Positions 5,866 to 15,100 of a stretch of DNA of 18,321 nucleotides are shown here, piece after piece. The notes under the pieces are model-generated. The model searched no databases and had not been told where the DNA came from. It saw only the letters and a list, made by a program, of their open reading frames with translations. Each line of letters opens with the position of its first letter. The stretch's first letter is position 1. The translations under genes and the position numbers were made by a program. Origin of the DNA: Fredricksoniimonas sp964643325 (GTDB taxonomy: Bacteria; Omnitrophota; Gorgyraeia; Zapsychrales; Fredricksoniimonadaceae); contig CAZXSE010000018.1 in the NCBI GenBank assembly GCA_964643325.1, forward strand, positions 1 through 18,321, written 5' to 3'.

Positions 5866-7261
5866 ACCCATCGCGCGCATCCTGGCTGTTCTGCTATGGC
5901 TTGTTCTGGCCATGCCCGTGGCCGCTGATGACACTGACCCTGCCCGTCGCATCGAGGAACAAAAACGGGAGGATGCGGACGCCGCCGAGACTGTTTCGCT
6001 GGAGCAGTTTCAGGACGTTATCTTTACTTCCGGTGCCTGGATCAACTATCGTTTCTTCCAGTATGAGAATTCCGATCATGATAAGTCATTGACCGACGCT
6101 CTTCGTCGGGCGGTCTGGGGAGATGCGCGCGTCTGGGGACGTTTGACCTATCAGACAAAAGATATGAAAAAGGATGGGGAGAAGTATTTTATCCACGTTC
6201 GCGTCAAGGATGTTTATGTGGCCCGTAGCGGCCGCGCGCCTGGCGCGCGATTCGACAATCGCGGTCCGGCGCTGGATTACGGTTATGCGGCCATGGAACG
6301 CGCCCCTTGGCAGATCGAGGCGGGACGCAGGTATTTTAATATCGGCCGGGGGATCGTTTTTAGCGGCGTCTATGACGGAGTTCAGCTGAACTACAAGGTC
6401 CCGGGTTGGAATGTGGGCGCGTTCGTGTCAAAGACCCTGCCTCACGCGGCGAACATTGATAGCACGATCCCAGGGTATGACAAGGAGAGCCGCCGTTATT
6501 TTGCCGGACTTGGTGTGGGCTATGCGGGCTTTAAGGATCACCAGATCTATGGTTATACTGTCATTGAAAGGGATCATAGCCGCGAGCGGCCCCAGGACGA
6601 TGACCAGGATTACGGTTATGACGCGCAATATGCCGCGCTCGGTGCCAAAGGCGCCTGGAGTGAGCGCTGGCCGTACGGAGTTGAGCTCGTGCGCGAGTGG
6701 GGGCATTCACGCGAATATCCGTCGAACGCGCTCAGCAATATTGCGGCATGGGCTGTTGACGCCCAACAGAAATACCGGACCATGACCCGTTCAAACCTGG
6801 TCTGGAGCGCGGAGTATGCGGCGGGGTCCGGGGACGCGGACCGCAGTTATGTCCATACGACGCGTTACGGCAACACGCGCGGCAGGGACAAGGGCTTTAT
6901 GTATTTTGGATATATCCCGACGGGGATCGCGCTCAGCCCCATGCTTTCCAATATTCACATCATGCGCCTGGGCGCGGACCTTTATCCTTTTTACGCCATA
7001 CGCCGGATGCAAAAGATCCTGCTGGGTCTGGATTATTATCATTACTGGAAACAGCGCTCGTCGGGTGGGATCTATGACGCCGATGCGGGCGCGGCGCGGC
7101 ATGATGTCGGCCAGGAGTTCGATCTGCGCATCGACTGGAAAATGACCCGGCGGCTGACCGCAACCGTTGAGTATGGGTATTTTATCCCCGGGGACGCGTA
7201 CTGGCAGGATACGCGTTCGAGCGAGAAAGTCCTTTCCCTGAGCGTGAGCCTCGTTTTTTGA
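5846..7261 (+). CDS. Outer-membrane beta-barrel, alginate-export family (AlgE-like)
   Basis: A 471-residue protein with a clear signal peptide (hydrophobic ILAVLLWLVLAMPVAA, cleavage near residue 27, AA|DD). The rest is alternating, aromatic-rich beta-strand sequence, such as WINYRFFQY, ARVWGRLTYQ, WQIEAGRRYFNIGRGIVF and DLRIDWKMTRRLTATVEYGYF. It ends in a C-terminal aromatic strand (LSVSLVF), the usual signal for barrel insertion. GRRYFNIGRGIVFSGVYDGVQL is typical of the alginate-export porin family, whose best known member carries alginate across the outer membrane in Pseudomonas. The cargo here is unknown. Start at 5846: I see no good ribosome binding site, but it gives a complete signal peptide. 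Its stop lies 26 bases before the RsmH-type gene. The barrel is certain; the subfamily is likely. Confidence 0.8.
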   Translation: MTRPESKPIARILAVLLWLVLAMPVAADDTDPARRIEEQKREDADAAETVSLEQFQDVIFTSGAWINYRFFQYENSDHDKSLTDALRRAVWGDARVWGRLTYQTKDMKKDGEKYFIHVRVKDVYVARSGRAPGARFDNRGPALDYGYAAMERAPWQIEAGRRYFNIGRGIVFSGVYDGVQLNYKVPGWNVGAFVSKTLPHAANIDSTIPGYDKESRRYFAGLGVGYAGFKDHQIYGYTVIERDHSRERPQDDDQDYGYDAQYAALGAKGAWSERWPYGVELVREWGHSREYPSNALSNIAAWAVDAQQKYRTMTRSNLVWSAEYAAGSGDADRSYVHTTRYGNTRGRDKGFMYFGYIPTGIALSPMLSNIHIMRLGADLYPFYAIRRMQKILLGLDYYHYWKQRSSGGIYDADAGAARHDVGQEFDLRIDWKMTRRLTATVEYGYFIPGDAYWQDTRSSEKVLSLSVSLVF

Positions 7262-7287
7262 TATGGCCGGAGAGAGAAGATATAGCC

Positions 7288-8340
7288 ATGGCAGAACCTG
7301 TTCAGCATAGCGGTGCGCCGCTCAAGAAACGGCGCGTGCGTTATAAGGGCAAGCATCCCCGCCGGTTCGACGAGAAATACAAAGAGCATGATCCCGAACA
7401 TTACGCGGATGATGTCTTAAAGATCATCCAGAGCGGCAAGACCCCGGCCGGAACACACCGGCCGGTCTGTGTTCAGGAGATCCTGCAGGTCCTTGATCCC
7501 CGTCCGGGACAGGTTGTTCTGGATGCGACCCTGGGCTATGGCGGGCACGCCCGGGAACTTTTCGCGCGCATCCTTCCGGGCGGTTGTTTGTGGGGCATTG
7601 ATGTTGACCCTTTTGAGATCAGGCGGACAGAAGCGCGTTTGCGGGCGCTGGGATATGACGCGGAAAAGCTCAAGGTCCGTCGTATGAACTTCGCCGGCGT
7701 TCTCAAGATCCTGGGCGAGGCGAGCGACGGGTTCGATCTTGTTTTGGCGGATTTGGGCGTGTCTTCGATGCAGCTGGATGATCCCGCGCGGGGATTTACT
7801 TTCAAGAACGAAGGGCCGCTCGACCTTCGGCTCAATCCTGAACGCGGCCAGCCGGCATCGGCGTTGCTCCAGTCGCTGTCTGAAAAAGATCTCGAGAAAA
7901 TATTACGCGTTAACGCGGATGAGCCGCATGCGCGCGGGATCGCGAAAGTTATTCTTAAAAGCAGCAAAGGGATAGCAACGACCACGGCGCTTGCGGATGC
8001 TGTGCGACGGGCATTACCTCGCGCTGTTGCTGAGGATGAGCGGACGCGCTCTATTCGACGGACATTCCAGGCTTTGCGCATCGCGGTCAATGACGAGTTC
8101 TTTGTCCTGGAAAAGTTCCTGAGGGATCTGCCGTTGTGCTTGAAAGCGGGCGGCAGGGCGGCCATCCTGACATTCCATTCCGGCGAGGACGGGCGCGTGG
8201 TGCGCGCGTTCGAGCAGGGGGTGGCGTCGGGGATCTATGTTGACATGGGCCGTGAGCCCATCAAGGCAGCGCGCCAGGAACAATATGATAATCCGCGTTC
8301 CAAGAGCGCGATCCTGCGCTGGGCGCGACGGTCAAGTTAA
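7288..8340 (+). CDS. rsmH: RsmH-type 16S rRNA cytosine-N4 methyltransferase, stand-alone clade
   Basis: A 350-residue SAM-dependent methyltransferase. RsmH methylates N4 of C1402 in the 16S rRNA decoding centre. Visible motifs: HRPVCVQEIL; SAM motif I DATLGYGGHA (residues 79-88); GIDVDP; the catalytic-region ADLGVSSMQLDDPARGFTF (from about 154); FQALRIAVNDE; and LTFHSGED (His297). A basic N-terminal extension of about 60 residues (RYKGKHPRRFDEKYKEHDPE) precedes the usual start, and HSGED replaces the common HSLED. I recall these features in a second, non-division-cluster RsmH-like clade, so this may be a paralogue with another target. The frame is open from TTG at 7258, but ATG at 7288 has a GGAGAGAGAAG purine tract upstream. 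Neither mraZ nor ftsL is adjacent. Confidence 0.88.
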   Translation: MAEPVQHSGAPLKKRRVRYKGKHPRRFDEKYKEHDPEHYADDVLKIIQSGKTPAGTHRPVCVQEILQVLDPRPGQVVLDATLGYGGHARELFARILPGGCLWGIDVDPFEIRRTEARLRALGYDAEKLKVRRMNFAGVLKILGEASDGFDLVLADLGVSSMQLDDPARGFTFKNEGPLDLRLNPERGQPASALLQSLSEKDLEKILRVNADEPHARGIAKVILKSSKGIATTTALADAVRRALPRAVAEDERTRSIRRTFQALRIAVNDEFFVLEKFLRDLPLCLKAGGRAAILTFHSGEDGRVVRAFEQGVASGIYVDMGREPIKAARQEQYDNPRSKSAILRWARRSS

Positions 8341-8351
8341 GAAAGTACGCC

Positions 8352-9065
8352 ATGAGTGAAGTGAATAAACCAAAAGCATCAAAGATCGTGAAAGACCCGG
8401 ACCTTATAGAAGATCCGAATGAGTTGGTCGGTATGTGCGACATTTTCAAGGTTGTTTCCGCGACCGGGTTCGGCGCCTTCCTGGATTGGGGCTTTCCCAA
8501 GGATCTTTTTGTCCCCTGGGTCGAACAACAGCGCAAGATGAAAGAGGGCGAAGCCTACATTGTCTATATCTATTGCGACGCAAAAACACAGCGGCTTGCA
8601 GCGTCTTCTAAATTGGACAAGTTCTTGGGGCCCGCGCCGGCGGATATCAAGACGGGCGGCACGGTCGATCTGTTGATCTGCGATGAAACACCGCTGGGGT
8701 TCAAGGCCGTTGTCAATAATGTCTGTTGGGGGCTCTTGTATAAACAGGAAGTATTCCAGACACTGCGCTACGGCCAAAGGCTTGAAGGGTTTGTCAAAAA
8801 GGTCAGGGAGGACGGTAAAGTGGACCTTTGCCTGCAAAAGCCGGGATATCAGGTTGTGAGCAGCCTGTCGGAAAAGATTTTGGCCCATCTGAAGGGGGCC
8901 GGCGGAACGAGCGCGTTGACAGACAAGACACCGCCTGAAGAAATATACCGCCTGTTCGGTGTAAGCAAAAAGAAATTTAAGATGGCCGTCGGCCTGCTTT
9001 ACAAACAACGCGTGATAACGGTTACCGGCGCCGGGATCACTCTTTGCCCCCGCACAAAAAAATAG
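8352..9065 (+). CDS. CvfB/YitL-type S1 RNA-binding protein
   Basis: A 237-residue protein with two S1-like beta-barrel domains and a C-terminal winged helix, as in the CvfB/YitL family. The first S1 domain covers about residues 26-95 (VGMCDIFKVVSATGFGAFLD, then LFVPWVEQQRKMKEGE). The second covers about 95-165 (GGTVDLLICDETPLGFKAVV, then GKVDLCLQKPGY). The winged helix includes LTDKTPPEEIYRLFGVSKKK and AVGLLYKQRVIT. Family members bind RNA and affect virulence-factor expression in staphylococci; their biochemical role is unclear. The start at 8352 follows the rsmH stop by 11 bases with only a weak AAGAAAG upstream, suggesting co-transcription with the methyltransferase. Both point to RNA or ribosome function. 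Slightly shorter than Firmicute homologues, but all domains are present. Confidence 0.88.
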   Translation: MSEVNKPKASKIVKDPDLIEDPNELVGMCDIFKVVSATGFGAFLDWGFPKDLFVPWVEQQRKMKEGEAYIVYIYCDAKTQRLAASSKLDKFLGPAPADIKTGGTVDLLICDETPLGFKAVVNNVCWGLLYKQEVFQTLRYGQRLEGFVKKVREDGKVDLCLQKPGYQVVSSLSEKILAHLKGAGGTSALTDKTPPEEIYRLFGVSKKKFKMAVGLLYKQRVITVTGAGITLCPRTKK

Positions 9066-9081
9066 CCTCTTTTTCCCCGGT

Positions 9082-9121
9082 TTGCTTTCCAAGTATTTAT
9101 ATTCCATACTTGTTCAAGGTG
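9082..9121 (+). promoter_or_regulatory. Promoter and start region of the 2021-residue giant gene, shared with its paralogue
   Basis: TTGCTT (9082-9087) and CATACT (9105-9110) are exactly 17 bases apart, so transcription would start near 9117. TTTATAT (9096-9102), CATACTT (9105-9111), CAAGGTG (9115-9121) and TTAATAT (9128-9134) recur in the same order with near-identical spacing before the paralogous giant gene at 18228. This conservation is independent support for a functional promoter. Confidence 0.65.
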
Positions 9122-9146
9122 GTTGTCTTAATATAAGGATCTGTTG

Positions 9147-12100
9147 ATGGCTATATTCATATTGCCCTCAGTCTTTCGTAAGTTTATTTGCGCGGGAATG
9201 GCGTGTGTCTTCGCGTTGACATCTTCCGGCGTTTCTTATGCTCAGCCGACGCCCGGATTTCCTGCTGTTGCGGCACCCGCCTTGCTCAAGGGCATCAGCG
9301 TTCATCCTGATAATGCCATGCTGTTGGATTTTATCGTCGATCCCGGCGCACATCAGCCGGCAGATATAAGGCCCGAGGCGGAGAGGTTCATCAAGTATTT
9401 CATGGCATCGCTCGCCATTCCTGAGAAAGACCTTTGGGTCAATCTTTCGCCTTATGAGAAAGACCGTATTGTGCCACCTGCTTTGGGTCAGACAGGCATG
9501 GGGCGCGAGATGCTCGCCCAGGACTACCTGCTTAAACAGGTTACGGCGTCCTTGATGGATCCCGAGGGGGATGTGGGCCGCGTATTCTGGGAAAAGATCT
9601 ATGCCAAAGCCCGCGCGCAGTTCGGCACCAGCGATATTCCCGTCGATACATTTAATAAAGTGTGGATCATGCCGGCAAAGGCTGTTGTGTATCAGCGTGG
9701 CGGCAGGGCGGTCATCACCGAAGGCCGCCTGAAGGTCATGCTGGACGCCGATCATGTGGCCGAGGGCCATGCCGGCATTACTCCCGTAAACGACACAGCT
9801 CAGGCCATCATGCGCGAGGTCGTGCTGCCGGTGCTTGAGCAGGAGGTCAACGATGGCCCGCAGTTTGCGCCGCTCAGGCAGGTCTATCACGCGCTCATTC
9901 TCGCGCACTGGTACCGCAAGAACTTGAAGCAATCTATTCTTAACAAGGTGTACGCCGACAAAAGCCGGATCGAAGGCATTGACATCGACGATAAACAGGC
10001 CGCGCAAAAGATCTGGGAGCAGTACGCCGAGTCTTTTAAGAAGGGCGCCCATGATCTTATCCGGGAAGAAGTTGATCCTACGACCGGGGAAATGATCCCG
10101 CGCCGGTATTTTTTCGGTGGCGTTGTGTGGGACGGGCTTGATGCCGCGATGACAATAACAACGGACGCGGCGGCGCTGACAGCGATAAGCGGCCGCAACC
10201 TTCTTGTTGCGCATGCGCGGCTGGATCATGTGACGGGCGCGCGGGACGCGGCCGAACTGAAGAAGCCTGAAGGAGAGGAGTTCCGCCGGGCAAGTCTTGC
10301 TGAGGACAGGCGCATGTTTGATGCGCAGTATGCCGATATTGTTGACGGATTGAAAACTGTCCTTAATCTCAAGGAATATGCCGGCCTTATCGGGTTCCAG
10401 GAACGGGAGAGCTTTCCCATCGAATACCTCAAGGCGGGACAGGACTGGCTTTTGCCGTTCAAGCTCGACCTGGTCAGGTACAAGAAAGAGATCGCTGATA
10501 TTTTCGGCCTTCCAACGTCACCGGTAGTGGTCTTGAAGTTCGCGAAGTTCGAGTATTATCTTGTTGACGGGCATCATCGTGTTTCTGTCGCGCTTGAGAA
10601 TAATGAGGGCGCAATCCCGGCGCATATCATCGATTTTCAATGGCTGTTGGAAGACCGCCGGGTCGCGGAGTTCCGTGACCGGTACCGGTATAATCCGGCG
10701 TTCAAGAAGATCGTGGACCAGAAAGACCCCATGATCTTCAGGACGAATAACGGGAATGATCATTTCGAGCTGTATAAATTTTATGGCAGCACATTGATCC
10801 GTGTCCAGGACGCACCGGAACTTACCAGAAAGGTCATGGAAGATCTGGAGGCTACGGACCAATTGGAGCTTATTCAGGTATTCCTGGAAAGTCTTGGCAA
10901 TGCCTGCGCCAGCTTCAAGGGCTGGGACCACAGCCATATCGTTCGGGAAGCCATTGATATGTTGCATTGGCCCGGCTCTGTGAGCATTTCGCGCAGGTCT
11001 TTTGATGCGCTTCAGGAAGTCCTGGGCATGGAAGGGAGCCAGATCAAGGCATGGGACATAACCATTGAGCCTGTTGACAGGGCGCAGGCGTCGCCGGCAC
11101 CTGTTACAGCCGATCGCGCCGAATTCCCCTTGGTGCCGGAAGACATTGATATCGACAGGATCCCGGCGGTCAAGAGCGGGCTGATGAGCGAGGCGCAGGC
11201 CGCGTATTATGTCGCCCTGAAACAGAAGGTCAATCCTGAGAGTTCATCGCTGAAGGCCGTGCACGGCGCATCCGGCCCCAACATCATTGATGTGCTGCTG
11301 GCATCTGACGCGACGGATATTGTTAATGTTGACGGAGCGTATTTGAGCATCTGGCAACTGAGAGAAGCTTTGCGGACGTCTAAGACAGGAAGTTTTGTGA
11401 GCGAGGGCGTGAAGAAGGCGGTCCTCGAGGCGAAACAGGAAAAACGGTCCCAGTACTTTTACAGATGGGAGAATGTCCAGCGGGCGCTGCCGGAACTGAT
11501 CGTCCAGGAATTGCAGCTCATGGGTGCGAGCCATATCAATATCGAAGGCGTCGATAATAATGTGGTGATCACATTCAAGTGGGCATATCCCGGACAGGAA
11601 CTTAAAGACAGGACTGTTCGTTTCGTCGGAGCTACGGACCTGACGAATGTTCCGACATATCCTGAGGCATTAAAGAAGATCATTTCAGGTAAAGAGCCGA
11701 TCGATCTTTATTTCCAGAAATCAGCGATGAATGTCCTGAAGAAAGACAGTCAATACCTGCCCTTGTTCAGCAAGGCGGCCAGAAAGGCGGTCCTTATCGG
11801 GCCGTTCTCTATCGTGGCTCCGCAACGCTGGCGGCATATTGATGTGAGCTCGGCGCTGAACAGCAACGAGCAGGAGCCGTTCATGCGGCAGCGAGATGTC
11901 AATGACGCGTACAGGCCGATCTTTCTGGCGCAAGATGCCGGCCTCTTTGACGATCTGTTGTATGGTTGGCATCTTGAGCTCTGGCAGAAGTATGTTGCGG
12001 CCGACGCCAGCGAAAAAACAGCAGTGATCAAGACCGGGCATGGGACGGAGATCACATTTTATCTTGATCAGGCGACGTACGCGTTCAGGCCGAAAGATAT

Positions 12101-15100
12101 AGCGTCGGGAAAGATCCCGCTGGAGAGGATCATTTCACAGGCCGACCGGAACTTTATCATCAGTCACGGCAGGACGGAGGAGGAGATCCGTGCCGCGCTT
12201 GCCGGCACCGACCGCACCAAGCGTAAGAGTTTCTTTTTTGACAGGCAGGTGCGCCGGAATTATCTGGATAATTTCGCCGGCCTGATCGCGGACAAGAGAA
12301 AGAAGGGCGAGCGTGCGATCAATATCTACGAGTTCGGCATTGGCGATGCAGGTATCGAGTTCCAGGACATCCTGCGGCTTTTTCAGGAGGCCTTTGAGGA
12401 ACATGTTCCCGAGGCAGAGCGCGCGTCCTGGACGTTAAGAATGGTCTTGGCTGACAGCAACCGGAGCGTCCTGGAGCGCATGTTCCGCTTTGGCCGCAAG
12501 ATGGGCGGATTCCTGCATCAGATGCCGTTCTCTGTTGAGGCGCGATTGGTCCAGGCGGATATGCTGGATGGAGAGCGCATGCAGGAGATCGGCGCGCAAT
12601 ACGGGCCCGCGGATTATATCTTTAATCGAAATACCAGTTACGGTCAGGTCGTGGCGCAGTTCATCCTGGATATGGATGTTCTCGAGGGGAAATATGTGTC
12701 TGCCAAAGAGCGCAAGTCCACGCTTGCCGATATCCTTAATGTTTCGGTGACCACGGGCAACATACTTGCTTTTTGCGCCCGTCGGGGAACGCGTTATATT
12801 ATTGAAATGGCGGGCGGTGATCGCGTGCTGTGGCTTCCCGGGACGAGGATCTTGCAAAAGAACAGTGGCGTTGGCATCAGTCCGTTCGGGTCGGGGATCC
12901 ATGATGTGGACGATCCCAAGATCCTGCAGCGCGACGGGTTGGAGTCTCTGATCTACGAGGTGGAATTCCAGGGGCAGTGGCGCTGGAGAGGCGGCGCATC
13001 TGACGCCAGCGAGAAGAACGGCATCCAGGAAAGGCAGGTTGCTCCTGGTGTGAAATTCTATATTGCGGAAGATGACGGGTATGTTTTTGATCCCAAGGAT
13101 ATCGGCACGCGCCTGGTTCCCTTGGCAGAAGTTGTTCCCGAGACCGTTCAACGATCTTTGACAGCCCATGGCTGGAAACCTTTTGAGATCCTGCTGGCGG
13201 CGCGCGACAGGAATAGGACGCAGAGGTTGAGCGCCTCGCTTGAGTCGGCGCTGGCAGAGGATTATTTCAGCAATCTCGGCGGCATTATGGCGCAGAAAGA
13301 AGCGCAGGGCGAACGCACGATCACGATCTATGAATTTGGCATTGGCGATGACGGCCTTGAATTCCGGGATATCATTGCACTTTTCCGAAAGGCGTTCCTG
13401 GCACATATTGCGCCGCAAGACCGCGCGTCATGGAAGGTCCGGATGGTCCTGGCGGATTGCAATCGCGGCGTTCTGGACAGGCTGTTCCGGGCGGACGGGA
13501 GGGCTTTCAGGGCTGAGGGCCTGCCATTCGATCTGTCTGTTCATCTTGTTCAGGCGGATATGCTGGATGCGGCGCGCATGCAGGCCGTTGCGCGCGAGCA
13601 TGGTCCTGCGGATTATATCTTTAATCGCAATACCACCTATGGTCAGGTTGCGGCGCGGTCGATCTTGAATGCCGAGGCTTTTAACGGGAAATTCTGGTTC
13701 GCGGAGAATAGAAGGACGATCCTTTTCGGGATCTTAAGCGTTTATCTGACCACAAAGAACATCCTTTCGTGGGTCGCCCGCGCAGGGACGCGCTATATCA
13801 TTGAATCAACGCATGCGCCAAAGGTCCTTGAGATCCCCGGGGCCCGGATCCTTCTTAAGGAGGGATGGCGGGAGAAGGGGATCAGCCTTTACGGGTCGGG
13901 TATTTATGATGTCAGCGATCCGGAAAGCCTGGAAGCAGAAGGTATCGAGTTCTTCATCAGTGGCGATCGGCCGAGATCGTCTTCCGACAGCGCGCAGAAG
14001 GTCAGGGTCACGATGCACGGAGGGGCATACAGGTTCGATCCGAGGGATATTAGCAACGGAAAGATCCCGCTGGAGTCGGTCCTGATGAAAGATGATATTC
14101 GCGCCTTGCACAAGGCCGGATGGAAGTTATCGGAGTTGCGGGAGGCGCTGGGCAATCGCGACCGGACAAAAAGGATAAGTTTCAATCTGGAGCCCGATGT
14201 CAGGGAGCATTATCTGGATAACTTTGCAAAAGTGGCCGCGGCACACCGTGATAGCCGCACGATCAAGATCGCGCAGTTCGGCCTGGGCGAACAGGACAAG
14301 GAGTTCCAGGATATCTTAAGAACGGTTGCGGACGCGTTCAGAGAGCAAGCTCCGTCGGAGGATCCCGCGCGCTGGACGATCAAGATGACGCTGATCGATT
14401 GTAATAGAGAGATCCTGGAGAAGGTTCGGGAGCAGATCGCGCGGCGTAAAGGCATTTTGGGGAATATTCCGTTCAAGCTCGATATTCATCTGGTGCAGGC
14501 CGACATGCTTGACCGCAGTCGGATGCAGGAGATCGGCGCTTTATCCGGCGGGGCGGACTATATCTTCAACCGGCACACGGCGTATAGTCAATCCGTGTCC
14601 ACTTACATTCTCAATGAACACTTATTGAACACTCTTTTCAAGAATGATCCCGACAGGATCAAGTTGTTGTTCTACATTGTTAATGCATATCAGACGACCT
14701 CGAATATTTTTTCTTTCTTTGCGGCAAAAGACACGCGTTATATCATCGAACTTGCCCCCCGGCATCCCCAGGTTGAAAAGCCGGTCTTTTACGCTCCGGG
14801 TGCGCGTAATTATCATGGCCCGGCGACGGCGTATATTAATGCCGATGCTTATGGCATTTATGATATCGATGATCCGCAGGCGCTGGCGCAGGCCGGATTT
14901 TACGGGCTCAAGAGATCTATTTATGTAGGCTACAAGGATCCTGATAACAAAAAAGCCAGGGAGGTCCTCAAAGCCTGGGATAATGGCGTGCTCGATGCTG
15001 CCGAGATCGCTGCGGCCGGTCAGGATGCCCTTAAAGGCGGTATTGATCTTAATGCTGACAATTTAGATCTTGAGGTCACGGGGGACGATATCGAGTTCCG

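Noticed and set aside
9091..9111. Inverted repeat AAGTAT...ATACTT upstream of the giant gene, considered as an operator
   Set aside because: The left arm is not kept upstream of the paralogue, whereas the right arm is. The promoter reading explains the conservation better.
9168..10229. Open frame of 353 codons on the minus strand opposite the N-terminal domain
   Set aside because: The plus-strand protein here is conserved with the paralogue and has a signal peptide. The antisense product has no motif.
12435..13418. Long open frame of 327 codons on the minus strand inside the giant gene
   Set aside because: It lies antisense to repeat modules 1 and 2, whose plus-strand protein shows clear motifs. 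The antisense product has no recognisable domain and arises from GC-rich codon use.
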